NCBI RefSeq assembly: GCF_021729865.1 | Contig: NZ_CP063400.1 | Span: 434,001-498,000 of the forward strand | Length of the DNA stretch: 64,000 nt | Direction: 5' to 3' | Source: Hydrogenophaga sp. SL48 | GTDB taxonomy: Bacteria; Pseudomonadota; Gammaproteobacteria; Burkholderiales; Burkholderiaceae_C | Position numbers and translations under genes: made by a program | In this document: positions 47,378 through 56,575 of the stretch, piece after piece | How the letters are laid out: the number at the start of each line of letters is the position of its first letter | How positions within the stretch are numbered: position 1 is the first letter of the stretch | Notes under the pieces: generated by a model | The model's database searches: none | Told to the model about the DNA's origin: nothing | Seen by the model: the letters and a program-made list of their open reading frames with translations, nothing else

Positions 47378-48577
47378 TCAGTCCACGAGCGTCGCACAGG
47401 CCAGCGTGCGGAACAGCTGCCGGTAGTGGTCGCGCTGGTTGGGCGCCTGCACCATGAGGATGCCGAAAAAGCCTTCGGCAGGGTCGACAAAAAACGTGGT
47501 GCCGGCGATGCCGCCCCAGTGGCAGGTGCCGACCGAGCCCGGTATGGTCGCCAGCCCGGTCGCGGTGCGCACCGCAAAACCCAGACCGAAACCGTGTCCG
47601 GGCGGCAGCAGCGGGTCGTCGCTCGGGATGCCGCCCAAGTGGTCGGCGGTCATGAACGTCACCGTGTGCGGGCCCAGCAGCCTTGTGCCGTCGAGTTCAC
47701 CGCCGTTGAGCAGGCACTGCAGGAAGCGCGCGTAGTCGGCGGCGGTGGACATCAGCCCGCCGCCACCGCTTTCCATCGCGGGCGGCTGGCGTGGGTCGAG
47801 CACGCGCAGCGGAATGCCGCCATCGGGGTCGTGGGCGAAGGGTTCGGCGATGCGCCGGTGGTCGGCTTGGGGCACCACGAACGCCGTGTCGTGCATGCCC
47901 AATGGCCCGAGAATCGCTTCGCGCAGGTGCTGCCCCAGCGGCCGGCCGCTGAGCACTTCCAGCAAACGGCCCAGCACGTCGGTGGCGCGGCTGTAGGCCC
48001 AGCGCGTGCCGGGCTGCAGGAACAGGGGCATGGCCGCGAGCGTGTGGCTGAATTCGGCGTTGGAGCGTTCGCGGGACCCGATCTCGGCCTGCGCGTAGAG
48101 CCGCTGCACATGCGCCGTGCCGAGAAATTCGTAGGTCAGCCCGGCGGTGTGGCGCAACAGGTCCTGCACCGTGGCCGGTCGCGTCACCGGCTCCAGCCGC
48201 ACGCCGTCGCCGGTGTCCACCGCGACCTGCTGGCCCTTGAACTCGGGCAGGTGCTTTTCAACAGGGTCGCTGAGCAACAGGCGCCCCTGTTCGACCAGCA
48301 TCATCACCGCGACCGACACGATGGGTTTGGTCATGGAGTAGATGCGGAACACCGCGTCACGCGGCATCGGCTCGCCGCTGGCCGGGTCGCGCTGGCCGAG
48401 GCTCTCGAACAGCGCCACGCGACCGCGCCTGGCGAGCAGCACCACCGCCCCGGGCAGGCGACCGCGATCCACTTCGGCCTGCAGCACCTGCATCAGGCGC
48501 CGTGTCCGCTCCGGGCACAGGCCAAGATCGGCCGGTGCGGCCGAGGGCAGGGGGGAGCAGGGGAGGCGGTCGTTCAT
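47378..48577 (-). CDS. Serine hydrolase of the class C beta-lactamase / esterase B family
   Basis: 399 residues. The SxxK motif is S81-M-T-K84, and YSRA near 206 supplies the Tyr of the second motif, as in esterase EstB. A C-terminal GGIAGTTFF-like stretch near 375 takes the place of the KTG motif. There is no signal peptide, so it is probably a cytosolic esterase or peptidase, not a beta-lactamase. It is divergent from the NUDIX gene, with 92 bp between starts. Confidence 0.87.
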   Translation of the reverse strand: MNDRLPCSPLPSAAPADLGLCPERTRRLMQVLQAEVDRGRLPGAVVLLARRGRVALFESLGQRDPASGEPMPRDAVFRIYSMTKPIVSVAVMMLVEQGRLLLSDPVEKHLPEFKGQQVAVDTGDGVRLEPVTRPATVQDLLRHTAGLTYEFLGTAHVQRLYAQAEIGSRERSNAEFSHTLAAMPLFLQPGTRWAYSRATDVLGRLLEVLSGRPLGQHLREAILGPLGMHDTAFVVPQADHRRIAEPFAHDPDGGIPLRVLDPRQPPAMESGGGGLMSTAADYARFLQCLLNGGELDGTRLLGPHTVTFMTADHLGGIPSDDPLLPPGHGFGLGFAVRTATGLATIPGSVGTCHWGGIAGTTFFVDPAEGFFGILMVQAPNQRDHYRQLFRTLACATLVD

Positions 48578-48669
48578 GGGGTGTCGGCGAGGGCGGGGGA
48601 TCGGGGCATCTTAGTCATGAAGGTGACCGGTGGCCTGACGCGTCGGCGTCGTGCCGGCACAATCGCCGC

Positions 48670-49449
48670 ATGGCCATTTCCCTCAATTCCGACCTTGTGC
48701 TGACCCCGCCCGTCGATGCGGCGACCGTGATGGTGGTGCGCGACGGTGCGCAGGGGCTGGAGGTTCTGCTGGTGCGCCGGCACGGCAATTCCGGCGTGCT
48801 CGGCGGCGTGCACGTGTTCCCCGGCGGCAAGCTCGACGCGACCGATTGCGCCGCGCTGCCCGACTGGCTCGACCGCGCGCCCGAGGCCTATGGCGAGGCG
48901 CTCGGCGAACCCGGTCTGGCCCCCGTCGTGGCGGTGGGCCTGCATGTCGCGGCGCTGCGTGAGACGCGCGAAGAATGCGGTCTGCGCCTCGCTCCGGCCC
49001 AGCTGGTGCCCTGGTCGCGCTGGGTGACACCGCGCCAGCCCTCGGTCACCAACAAGCGGTTCGATACCCGCTTCTTCGTGGCGCCCGCGCCGGCGGGTCA
49101 GGAGGCCGTTCACGATGACCACGAAGCCACCGAAGCGGTGTGGACATCGCCGCGTGCCGGGCTGGAGCGCTACTGGGCGGGGGAGATCGATCTCGCGCCA
49201 CCGCAGATCATGAGCCTGGTCCAGCTGGTGCGGCTGACCGACGTCGGGCACGTGATGTCGGTCGCGCGCGGCCGTGCGCCGGTGTTGATCGAGCCCGAGC
49301 CTTTTGACCTGGATGGCGAGCGGGTGATCTGTTACCCCGGGGATCCGTCCCATCCGGTGCGGGAGGCCGTCTGGCAGGGCCCCACCCGGTTGAGCTACCG
49401 CAACCGGCGCTTCGAAGCCGAGGGCGGCTTGGCGGCGCTGCTGGGCTGA
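48670..49449 (+). CDS. NUDIX hydrolase (NUDT7/NUDT19-like)
   Basis: 259 residues. FPGGKLD near residue 56 and LRETREECGL near 101 form a NUDIX box with a long insert, as in the CoA/acyl-CoA diphosphatases NUDT7 and NUDT19. It may cleave CoA esters or other nucleoside diphosphates; the substrate is an inference. Start ATG 48670 (MAISLNSDL). A hairpin follows, then the tRNA gene on the other strand. Confidence 0.85.
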   Translation: MAISLNSDLVLTPPVDAATVMVVRDGAQGLEVLLVRRHGNSGVLGGVHVFPGGKLDATDCAALPDWLDRAPEAYGEALGEPGLAPVVAVGLHVAALRETREECGLRLAPAQLVPWSRWVTPRQPSVTNKRFDTRFFVAPAPAGQEAVHDDHEATEAVWTSPRAGLERYWAGEIDLAPPQIMSLVQLVRLTDVGHVMSVARGRAPVLIEPEPFDLDGERVICYPGDPSHPVREAVWQGPTRLSYRNRRFEAEGGLAALLG

Positions 49450-49466
49450 GCCGTCGCCAGAAACGA

Positions 49467-49491
49467 CAACGCCCACGGGAGGTGGGCGTTG
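49467..49491. terminator. Hairpin between the NUDIX gene and tRNA-Ser
   Basis: CAACGCCCAC/GTGGGCGTTG, 10 bp, loop of five. T-runs are short on both strands. Its placement between two converging genes suggests a terminator. Confidence 0.55.
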
Positions 49492-49506
49492 AAGAAGGAA
49501 TCACCT

Positions 49507-49598
49507 TGGCGGAGAAAGAGGGATTCGAACCCTCGGTACTGTATAAACAGTACGCCGGATTTCGAATCCGGTGCATTCGACCACTCTGCCATCTCTCC
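49507..49598 (-). tRNA. tRNA-Ser (CGA)
   Basis: 92 nt including an encoded CCA. The acceptor stem GGAGAGA pairs with TTTCTCC. The anticodon loop TTCGAAA gives CGA (49562-49564), which reads UCG. There is a long variable arm (GTACTG/CAGTAC) and a T-arm with GGTTCGAATC. Class II shape and anticodon agree on serine. Confidence 0.97.
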
Positions 49599-49613
49599 GC
49601 GTCGAAGCCCTCG

Positions 49614-49643
49614 ATTCTAGCAGCAGCTTCAGGGGTTTTTCCA
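49614..49643 (-). promoter_or_regulatory. Promoter of tRNA-Ser
   Basis: Minus strand: TGGAAA (49638-49643), an 18-nt spacer, TAGAAT (49614-49619). The start would fall about nine bases before the tRNA. Confidence 0.5.
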
Positions 49644-49696
49644 CGTTCAAAGCGCAGGATGCGCTGCAACAATTCAAGCCCCCATTTCGCCCACCC

Positions 49697-51109
49697 ATGC
49701 TCGTCGATACCCAGCCCGCCACCTACCAGCACGTGCCCGCCACCGTGGAAGTGCGCGACCAATGGGTGAATTCGCAACTCATTGGCGTGTTGATGGACGA
49801 CGTGTTGTCTTCGTTGGCAGCGGCGGTCTTGGCGGTGCCCGTGCTGGTGGTGTTGATGTATTTCGGGCGTGTGCCTGCCATGGCACTGGCGGGCTGGGTG
49901 GGTCTGATGGCCACCATCCTGGTGTTGCGCTACCGGATGCTGGGCATCTACCGCCTGCGCTACGACAGCAGCGAAGGCCCTCACCGCCTGGCCTTCGTGA
50001 GCCGTTACCAATGGACCTGGGTGGCGGTCGCTGTGCTCTGGGGTTCCGTGGTGGCACTGAGCTACGGGCGATCGGACATGGGGACCCAGTTTGTCTGCGG
50101 GGTGGTGGTGCTGGGGCAGGGCCTGCTGGCGCTGGTGGCGGTCAGTGCCTACCAGCCGGTGTTCCGGCGCTACGTCCACAGCCTCGTGCTGTCGGTGGTG
50201 TTCGGGGTGCTGTTCAACACCTTCATCCATGGTTATACGAACGAAACCCTTCGCATGGCGGGCGCGGCGCTGGTCCTTTTGATGGTGTTCTGGTGGTTGC
50301 TGATGATGGCGGGCAAACGTCTGCATCAGGTGTACCGCGCCGGTTTCGAGTTGCAGTTCTCCAACGAGGAGCTGATCGACTCGCTGACCCAGCAGACCCG
50401 TGCTTCACTGCGCGCGGTCGCCACCAAGAACCGTTTTCTGGCGTCGGCAGCGCACGATCTGCGCCAACCGGTGCACGCGCTGAGCCTGTATGCCGACTGG
50501 CTGGCCACCGAACCGGAGATGGCGCGCGACATCTCGCCGCGCATCCTGCAGTCCACCCGGGCGATCAACGAGCTGTTTGACTCGCTGTTCGACCTGACGC
50601 GCATCGATGCAGGCAACTACAAGGTGCGCCTGCAACATGTGGATGTGGAGCAGCTGTTCGCCGACCTGGCGCTGCAGTTTGAGCCGGTGGCGTCGGGCAA
50701 ATCGCTCAAGCTCAGGACGCACACCCGGCCGACCACCATCTGGGCCGATCCGGTGGTGATGCGGCGGATTCTGGGCAACCTGCTGTCCAACGCGCTGCGC
50801 CACACGACCCACGGGGGGGTGCTGCTCGGGCTGCGTCACCGCGACGACATGATGGTGTTTGAGGTCTGGGACACCGGCGTGGGCATCGCGCGCGAACACC
50901 AGCAGGCGATCTTCCAGGAGTTTTTCCGGGTGTCACAGCACCAGGGTACCGAAGACAGCCTGGGCCTGGGACTGACCATTGTGTCCAAGCTGACCACGAT
51001 GATGGGCTACCAGCTCGCGCTGTCGTCCGTGGCCAACCGGGGCAGTGTGTTTCGGGTGATGTTGCCGGCGTACACCCAGAAACACCTGGTGCCGGACGTG
51101 GCCACCTGA
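49697..51109 (+). CDS. Sensor histidine kinase
   Basis: 470 residues. About six membrane segments (~30-205) with short loops and no large sensory domain. Phosphoacceptor H253 is in SAAHDLRQPVHAL. The ATP-binding domain has the N box NLLSNALRHT, the G1 box DTGVGI and the G2 box GLGLTIV. It is probably paired with the NarL-type regulator that converges on it 51 bp away. The open frame extends upstream across the tRNA; ATG 49697 (MLVDTQPAT) is the sensible start. The stimulus is unknown. Confidence 0.88.
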   Translation: MLVDTQPATYQHVPATVEVRDQWVNSQLIGVLMDDVLSSLAAAVLAVPVLVVLMYFGRVPAMALAGWVGLMATILVLRYRMLGIYRLRYDSSEGPHRLAFVSRYQWTWVAVAVLWGSVVALSYGRSDMGTQFVCGVVVLGQGLLALVAVSAYQPVFRRYVHSLVLSVVFGVLFNTFIHGYTNETLRMAGAALVLLMVFWWLLMMAGKRLHQVYRAGFELQFSNEELIDSLTQQTRASLRAVATKNRFLASAAHDLRQPVHALSLYADWLATEPEMARDISPRILQSTRAINELFDSLFDLTRIDAGNYKVRLQHVDVEQLFADLALQFEPVASGKSLKLRTHTRPTTIWADPVVMRRILGNLLSNALRHTTHGGVLLGLRHRDDMMVFEVWDTGVGIAREHQQAIFQEFFRVSQHQGTEDSLGLGLTIVSKLTTMMGYQLALSSVANRGSVFRVMLPAYTQKHLVPDVAT

Positions 51110-51160
51110 GCTGTGCACCGCTGCGAAGGCGGCCGCCTGGCCTCCTGCGCTGTCAGCGAA

Positions 51161-51754
51161 TCAGAGGTCGAGCAGGCCTGCGGTGCGGGCGAGGTGGCTG
51201 GCCTGTGAGCGGCTCTTCACATTGAGCCGGCGGAACAGACGCCAAAGGTGCACCTTGACCGTGTGCTCGCTGATCTGCAACTCTTCGGCGATGTCGCGGT
51301 TGGACAGGCCCCGGTCGAGCATCACCAGCAGCTGCTTCTGGCGTTTGGACAGTTTTTCCGGAATGGTCGGCGCATTTTCGTCTTCGGGCTCGTCGGCCAG
51401 GAACTCACGCAACACCTTGCCGATCTGTGCGGCACCGGCCGATTTTTCGACGTAGGCGTCGGCGCCGGCTTCACGGGCCAGGTCTTCATAGTCGGATGCG
51501 GGAGAGGCCGACAGCACGATCAGGGAGGTGTCGGGCAGCATTTGTCGCACTTCGCGCACGCCCGATACCCCGTGGGTGTCGGGCAGTTTCAGGTCGAGGC
51601 ACACCAGTTCGGGCTCACCGTGTTCGGCGATGGCACGGCTGACGGTCGCCAGCCGCTCCAGTTCGATCACCTGGGTGGAGGTGCGAAGGCGGCGCAGCAG
51701 CATGACGACTGCCTCGCGCATCAGCGGATGGTCGTCAATGACAAATATACTCAT
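51161..51754 (-). CDS. NarL/LuxR-type response regulator
   Basis: 197 residues. The receiver domain has acidic D7-D8, phosphoacceptor D54 in CLDLKLPD, and the switch Ser in VLSASP. The LuxR helix-turn-helix (~133-197) reads LSNRDIAEELQISEHTVKVH. Partner of the neighbouring kinase by position, with tail-to-tail genes. Its own promoter region (51755-51970) holds two overlapping palindromes. Confidence 0.9.
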   Translation of the reverse strand: MSIFVIDDHPLMREAVVMLLRRLRTSTQVIELERLATVSRAIAEHGEPELVCLDLKLPDTHGVSGVREVRQMLPDTSLIVLSASPASDYEDLAREAGADAYVEKSAGAAQIGKVLREFLADEPEDENAPTIPEKLSKRQKQLLVMLDRGLSNRDIAEELQISEHTVKVHLWRLFRRLNVKSRSQASHLARTAGLLDL

Positions 51755-51912
51755 GGCGGGTGCTGTAAAAGTAGGTGTTCCGGGTTACTAGCATATCGAC
51801 AACAGGGGGGTTTGGCGATAGCAATTTGCACCGGAATGCAGACCTTGTTTTTAGTTTTGGCGTTCCGGGGCTCTCACCGGGGGAACTCAGGGCTTGTGCG
51901 GCGATTGTCGCA

Positions 51913-51936
51913 CCTGGGGTGCACCAGGGTACCCTG
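51913..51936. promoter_or_regulatory. Overlapping palindromes upstream of the response regulator
   Basis: CCTGG-N6-CCAGG (51913-51928) overlaps a perfect CAGGGTACCCTG (51925-51936). They lie between the trpS stop and the response-regulator start. They could be an operator or part of trpS termination. Confidence 0.3.
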
Positions 51937-51970
51937 TCAATTGTCTCTGGAACGCCATTCTGGCGGCAAA

Positions 51971-53263
51971 TCAGGCGGCACCCTCGGAAAAATGCCGCAG
52001 TGCAACGTCCAGATCGGCGCGATCCCCTTGGTGGCTGAGGCGGTCCTGCAGGCTGGCCAAGGCGGCCGGGCCCTGCTGCTGGAGCAATGTGATGGCTTGT
52101 GCCGCATCGCGCGGAGAGGCAAACCCAGTGCTCTGCAGCAACAACGTGCCCTGGGCGTCGACCAGCTTGAAATAGAACTGCCCGTCTGTCTCCCGGTACT
52201 GCTTGAACCCGGGGGCTGCGGCCTTGGCCGCTTTGGCAGCTGGACCAGCCACCACGCTGTCCAGAGGGCGCAGGCCCACGGCGTGGCGCAACCGGCCGGT
52301 GAACGGTGTGGCCACCTCACGGGCCTTCTCGGCGCCGGCTTTCAGTGTCTTTTCGATCTCTGCCGGGTTCTGGATCAACCGGTCGTAGACCTCGCGCAGT
52401 GGCGTGATTTCACGGTCCAGGCGTTCGAACAACATCTGCTTGGCGTCACCCCATGCGATGCCGTCGGCATAGGCCTGGGCCAGTGCACGGGTTTCTTCGG
52501 CGCTGGCGAAGGCCTGGTACAGCTGGAACAGCGCCGAGCCCTCGGTGTCCTTGGGTTCACCGGGTGCACGCGAGTCGGTGAGGATGCCCATGATCAGCTT
52601 CTTCAACTGTTCCCGCGGGACAAACAGCGGGATGGTGTTGTTGTAGCTCTTGCTCATCTTGCGTCCATCGAGGCCCGGCAGCGTGGCCACATGTTCCTCA
52701 ATCACCGCCTCCGGCAAGGTGAATTGCTCGCCATACAGGTGGTTGAAGCTGGAGGCGATGTCGCGCGCCATCTCGATGTGCTGGATCTGGTCGCGGCCGA
52801 CCGGCACCTGGTGGGCATTGAACATCAGGATGTCGGCCGCCATCAGCACCGGGTACATGAACAGGCCCGCGGTCACGCCCGCATCGGGCTCTTCACCTGC
52901 CGCGTGGTTTTTGTCGACCGAGGCCTTGTAGGCATGGGCGCGGTTGAGCAGGCCCTTGCCCGTGACACAGGTCAGAAACCAGGTCAGCTCTGGAATTTCG
53001 GGGATGTCGGACTGGCGGTAGAAGGTGACCTTCTCCGGGTCCAGGCCACAGGCCAGCCAAGTGGCGGCAATCTCCAGTGTGGAGCGCTGCACGCGCGCCG
53101 GCTCGCTGCCCTTGATCAGGGCGTGGTAGTCGGCCAGGAAATAGAAACTCTGCACACCCGGTTGCAGGCTCATGCGCACGGAGGGACGGACCGAACCCAC
53201 GTAGTTGCCGAGGTGGGGGGTGCCGGAGGTGGTGATGCCGGTGAGGACGCGTTGGTTTTTCAT
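51971..53263 (-). CDS. trpS: Tryptophanyl-tRNA synthetase with C-terminal extension
   Basis: 430 residues against ~330 for E. coli TrpS. The HIGH motif is HLGN (17-20) and KMSKS is near 201. The class Ic core ends near 335. An Ala-rich linker follows and then a ~75-residue extension with FKQYRETDGQFYFKLVDAQG, which looks like a DUF1508/YegP repeat. It has a normal start ATG and stop. Longer TrpS proteins seem usual in Burkholderiales. It is read ahead of the response regulator and 7 bp after the protease gene on the same strand. Confidence 0.93.
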   Translation of the reverse strand: MKNQRVLTGITTSGTPHLGNYVGSVRPSVRMSLQPGVQSFYFLADYHALIKGSEPARVQRSTLEIAATWLACGLDPEKVTFYRQSDIPEIPELTWFLTCVTGKGLLNRAHAYKASVDKNHAAGEEPDAGVTAGLFMYPVLMAADILMFNAHQVPVGRDQIQHIEMARDIASSFNHLYGEQFTLPEAVIEEHVATLPGLDGRKMSKSYNNTIPLFVPREQLKKLIMGILTDSRAPGEPKDTEGSALFQLYQAFASAEETRALAQAYADGIAWGDAKQMLFERLDREITPLREVYDRLIQNPAEIEKTLKAGAEKAREVATPFTGRLRHAVGLRPLDSVVAGPAAKAAKAAAPGFKQYRETDGQFYFKLVDAQGTLLLQSTGFASPRDAAQAITLLQQQGPAALASLQDRLSHQGDRADLDVALRHFSEGAA

Positions 53264-53270
53264 GGGGGGC

Positions 53271-53939
53271 TCAGAACAGCAGGGCGCGCAGCGGGGTCAA
53301 CAGCAACTCGATCGCGCTTTGGGTGACGCCCATCAGGGGGTACATCCAGAGGCTGCCGACCACGCCGGTGATGACCAGTGCCATGACGATGAAGAAGCCG
53401 TAGGGCTCGACGCGCGACACCAGCATGGCCTGCTTCCAGGGCAGCAGGCCCACGAGGATGCGGCCACCGTCGAGTGGTGGCAGCGGAAACAGGTTGAAGG
53501 CGAACATCACCAGGTTCACCACCACCCCGGCGCGGGCCATGCCCACAAAGAAGGGTTCCTCCAGGCCGATGGCAGCCCAGACATAGAGAAGCAGGGTCCA
53601 CAGGATCGCCTGAAACAGGTTGGCACCCGGCCCGGCCAGTGCAACCCAGATCATGTCGCGCTTGGGGTTGCGCAGGCGGCCGAAATTGACCGGTACCGGT
53701 TTGGCGTAGCCAAACAGGAATGCGCCCGAGGTGGCGAAGTACAGCAGCAGCGGCATCGCGATCGTGCCGAGCGGGTCGATGTGCTTGATCGGGTTGAGCG
53801 AAATACGGCCCAACTGTTGGGCGGTGTTGTCACCAAAATGCAGTGCTGCGTAGCCATGGGCCGCTTCGTGCAGGGTGATGGCAAAGAGCACGGGCAGCGC
53901 GTAGAGCGCAACGGTTTGTACGATGTCGGCGAAGTCCAT
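53271..53939 (-). CDS. Site-2 protease family (M50) membrane metalloprotease
   Basis: 222 residues, six or so membrane segments. The zinc site is HEAAH (24-28) with the distal LDGGR Asp at D157 in PLPPLDGGR. Small stand-alone M50 proteins of this kind (no PDZ domain) cut within the membrane; targets are unknown. It lies between the Sua5-like gene and trpS, 7 bp from trpS, in one minus-strand block. Confidence 0.9.
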   Translation of the reverse strand: MDFADIVQTVALYALPVLFAITLHEAAHGYAALHFGDNTAQQLGRISLNPIKHIDPLGTIAMPLLLYFATSGAFLFGYAKPVPVNFGRLRNPKRDMIWVALAGPGANLFQAILWTLLLYVWAAIGLEEPFFVGMARAGVVVNLVMFAFNLFPLPPLDGGRILVGLLPWKQAMLVSRVEPYGFFIVMALVITGVVGSLWMYPLMGVTQSAIELLLTPLRALLF

Positions 53940-53991
53940 CGCCGTATTGTCCCAGACTGCCCGCTCCCGGGCAGGCCGTGCCTGTCGGGCC

Positions 53992-54627
53992 TCAAAGACC
54001 CAGCGGCTCCAGCGCGCCCCGCCCCTGGCGCACGACCACGGGTTCCCCGCCGGTGCCCATGGGGGTGAGGTCGATCACGGTCGTGGCCTCGAGGGCGCAG
54101 GCGCCGGCATCGATCACGCCGGCCAGGTCGTGTTCGAACCGGTCGCGGATCTCGCCGGCTTCGTTGAGCGGGTCGCTCTCGCCCGGCGCGATGAGGGTGG
54201 TGGCGAGCAGCGGCGCGTTGTGCAGCTCCAGCAGCGCGAGCAGGGTGGTGTGGTTCGGCACGCGCAGGCCGATGGTCTTGCGCGAGGGGTGGCTCACCCG
54301 GCGCGGCACTTCCTTGCTGGCTTCGAGGATGAAGGTGTAAGGCCCGGGGGTGGCCAGCTTCAGCAGCCGGTACTGGCGGTTGTCCACCTTGGCGTAACTG
54401 GCGAGTTCGCTCAGGTCGCGGCAGAGCAGGGTGAGGTGGTGTTTGTCGTCGACCTGGCGCATGCGGCGCAGGCGGTCGGCGGCGGCCTTGTCGTCGAGGT
54501 GGCACACCAGCGCGTAGCTGGAGTCGGTGGGCACCGCGAGCACGCCGCCGCGCTCCAGCAACTGCACCGCCTGCTTGAGCAGGCGCGGTTGCGGGTTGTC
54601 GGGATGGACTTCGAAATACTGCGACAT
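53992..54627 (-). CDS. Sua5/YciO/YrdC family protein (YciO-type)
   Basis: 211 residues. A single YrdC-like domain: RGGVLAVPTDSSYALVCHL near 27, KHHLTLLCRDLSEL near 62, and PSRKTIGLRVPNH near 113. It lacks the extra C-terminal domain of long Sua5. True members make threonylcarbamoyl-AMP for tRNA t6A; YciO-like ones may not. The sequence is closer to YciO. ATG 54627. A 52-bp gap separates it from the protease gene. Confidence 0.87.
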   Translation of the reverse strand: MSQYFEVHPDNPQPRLLKQAVQLLERGGVLAVPTDSSYALVCHLDDKAAADRLRRMRQVDDKHHLTLLCRDLSELASYAKVDNRQYRLLKLATPGPYTFILEASKEVPRRVSHPSRKTIGLRVPNHTTLLALLELHNAPLLATTLIAPGESDPLNEAGEIRDRFEHDLAGVIDAGACALEATTVIDLTPMGTGGEPVVVRQGRGALEPLGL

Positions 54628-54658
54628 GGCCGTATTGTGCGCGCGACCCGCCCCAAGC

Positions 54659-55561
54659 TCAGCCCTTGGGCAGCGGCAGCAGGCGCTGGTTTTCCCTCGT
54701 GGTGAGCCGGCTCGCCGACAGGCCGCACACCACGATCAGGGCGACACCGGTCAGCTCCAGCCCACCCGGGACGTGGTTGAAGACCAGCCAGCCGCAGAGC
54801 ATCGCGAAGGCGATCTGGGCGTAGAGGTAGGGGGTGAGCGTGGACGCGGGAGCGCGCGCAAAGGCCAGGATCAGCAGGAAGTGGCCCACCGTGCCCATCA
54901 GTCCGACCAGGCTGAGCAGCGCCAGGGTCTTCACGTCGGGCACGGTCTGCCAGACCAGGGGCAGTGCCGCGGTGCTCACCAGGGCGCCCACCCAGCCGGT
55001 GTAGAAGTGCAGGGTCATCGGGTCTTCGGTGCGGGCCATCTGGCTGGTGAGGATCTGGAACCAGGCGTAGGTGAACACCATCAGCAGGGGCAGCAGGCTG
55101 GCCCAGCCGATCGTGGCGCTGCCCGGTTGCACCACCAGCAAGGCCCCCAGAAAACCACCGCAGACCAGGGTCCAGCGCAGCGCCGACACCTTTTCCTTCA
55201 GGAACAGGGCGGCGAACAGGGTGACGACCAGCGGTGTGGTCATCACGAACGCCGTGAACTCGCCGACCGGCATGAACTGCACGCTGAAGAACGACAGCAC
55301 ACTCACCGTCAGCAGGAGCAGGCCGCGCAGCAGCTGGAAACGGGGGTGGCGGGTCCGGAGCAGGTCTCGACCGCGCAAGGGCAGCATGACGGCGGTCACC
55401 GCCACCGCCTGGAACACGTAGCGGAACCACACCGCCACCAGGATGGAGACGAACGCCCCCACGTACTTGACGGCCGTGTCCAGCACCGCAAAGCAGGCCA
55501 TCGCGGTGACCAGAAACGTGATGCCCAGCGTGATGCGGGCACCCTGGCCGGTGGGCCGCAT
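54659..55561 (-). CDS. DMT-family (EamA) transporter
   Basis: 300 residues, ten membrane segments in two EamA repeats (~8-140 and ~150-285). TAMACFAVLDTAVKYVG near the N terminus and GWASLLPLLMVFTYAWFQI mid-protein are typical. It probably exports metabolites or drugs. I used ATG 55561 (MRPTGQGARI), five bases after the PHP gene's stop; a GTG at 55597 would overlap that gene by 31 bp. Confidence 0.85.
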   Translation of the reverse strand: MRPTGQGARITLGITFLVTAMACFAVLDTAVKYVGAFVSILVAVWFRYVFQAVAVTAVMLPLRGRDLLRTRHPRFQLLRGLLLLTVSVLSFFSVQFMPVGEFTAFVMTTPLVVTLFAALFLKEKVSALRWTLVCGGFLGALLVVQPGSATIGWASLLPLLMVFTYAWFQILTSQMARTEDPMTLHFYTGWVGALVSTAALPLVWQTVPDVKTLALLSLVGLMGTVGHFLLILAFARAPASTLTPYLYAQIAFAMLCGWLVFNHVPGGLELTGVALIVVCGLSASRLTTRENQRLLPLPKG

Positions 55562-55566
55562 GTTCG

Positions 55567-56421
55567 TCAATGGGTGCGGGCTTCGAGCAGTTCCCACACG
55601 GGCCTGACGCCGCCGGGCAGGCTGGGCAGCAGCCCCAGGTCGGTGTGGCTCTCGTCCGGGCTGTGAAAGTCGCTGCCGCGGGAGGCCAGCAGGTCGAACT
55701 CGCGGCAGAACTCCGCGTACTTCACGTAGTCGGCCTGGCCGTGCGCACCGGTGACCACCTCGACGCCCTGGCCCCCGTGCGCCTTGAACTCGGTGAACAG
55801 TGCGAACTCTTCGTTGGCGGTGAACTTGTAGCGCCCCGGGTGGGCGACGACGGCGACACCGCCCGCGCCCGTGATCCAGCCCACGGCATCGCCCAGGTTG
55901 GCCCAGCGGTGGGGCACAAAACCGGGTTTGCCTTCGGCCAGGTACTTGCGGAACACCGCGTTGGTGTCGGTGCAGAAGCCGGCTTCGACGATGTAACGCG
56001 CGAAATGCGAACGCGAGATCAGCTCCGGGTTGCCGACGTACTTCATGGCACCCTCGTAGGCGCCGGGAATACCGACCTTGGCCAGGTCGGCGCCCATGTC
56101 GCGTGCCCGCTCCTCGCGCCCGCCGCGCGTCTGTTTCAGGCCCGCAACCAGCGCCGGATCGGTGTGGTCAAAGCCCAGGCCGATGATGTGCACCGTGACG
56201 TTGGCAAAGGTGACCGACACCTCCACCCCGGTCAGGTAGGGCAGGCCAGCCTGCCGTGCGGCGGCCATGGCGCGATCCAGGCCACCGATTTCGTCGTGGT
56301 CGGTGAGCGCCCACAGCTCGACACCATTGGCCTTGGCGCGTTGCGCCAGGGCCTCGGGGGTGAGGGTGCCGTCGGAGACGACGGAGTGGCAGTGGAGATC
56401 GGCGTTGAGGAGGTGGGTCAC
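55567..56421 (-). CDS. PHP-domain phosphatase (RNase AM / nucleoside 3',5'-bisphosphate phosphatase type)
   Basis: 284 residues. Metal ligands include H10 and H12 in DLHCHS, D17, and HPGRYKF near 205; SDFHSPDES near 250 gives the last His. YciV/TrpH-type proteins remove phosphates from pAp or trim 5' ends of RNA. Either is possible here. It is translated ahead of the exporter gene, 5 bp apart. Confidence 0.88.
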   Translation of the reverse strand: MTHLLNADLHCHSVVSDGTLTPEALAQRAKANGVELWALTDHDEIGGLDRAMAAARQAGLPYLTGVEVSVTFANVTVHIIGLGFDHTDPALVAGLKQTRGGREERARDMGADLAKVGIPGAYEGAMKYVGNPELISRSHFARYIVEAGFCTDTNAVFRKYLAEGKPGFVPHRWANLGDAVGWITGAGGVAVVAHPGRYKFTANEEFALFTEFKAHGGQGVEVVTGAHGQADYVKYAEFCREFDLLASRGSDFHSPDESHTDLGLLPSLPGGVRPVWELLEARTH

Positions 56422-56500
56422 GAAAGCATTCTAGGTTTGCACAGTGGCCTGTGCTGAACAGCCGAACAAACCCTGCGACAAAAGAAGTGCCTCCCACCCA

Positions 56501-56575
56501 GAACACCGCGGAACGGGCTCCGCCCGGCCGCAGGTGTTGCCCCCTGGGGGGTGACGCCGCAGGCGGCGCGGGGGG
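56501..56575 (-). repeat. GC-rich palindromic element, copy 7 (after ppc)
   Basis: Plus strand: GAACACCGCGGAACGGGCTC, a CGCCCGGCCG arm, GGTGTTGCCCCCTGGGGGG, a GCCGC/GCGGC palindrome, GGGGG. On the minus strand the CCCCC edge directly follows the ppc TGA (56578-56576). Confidence 0.85.
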
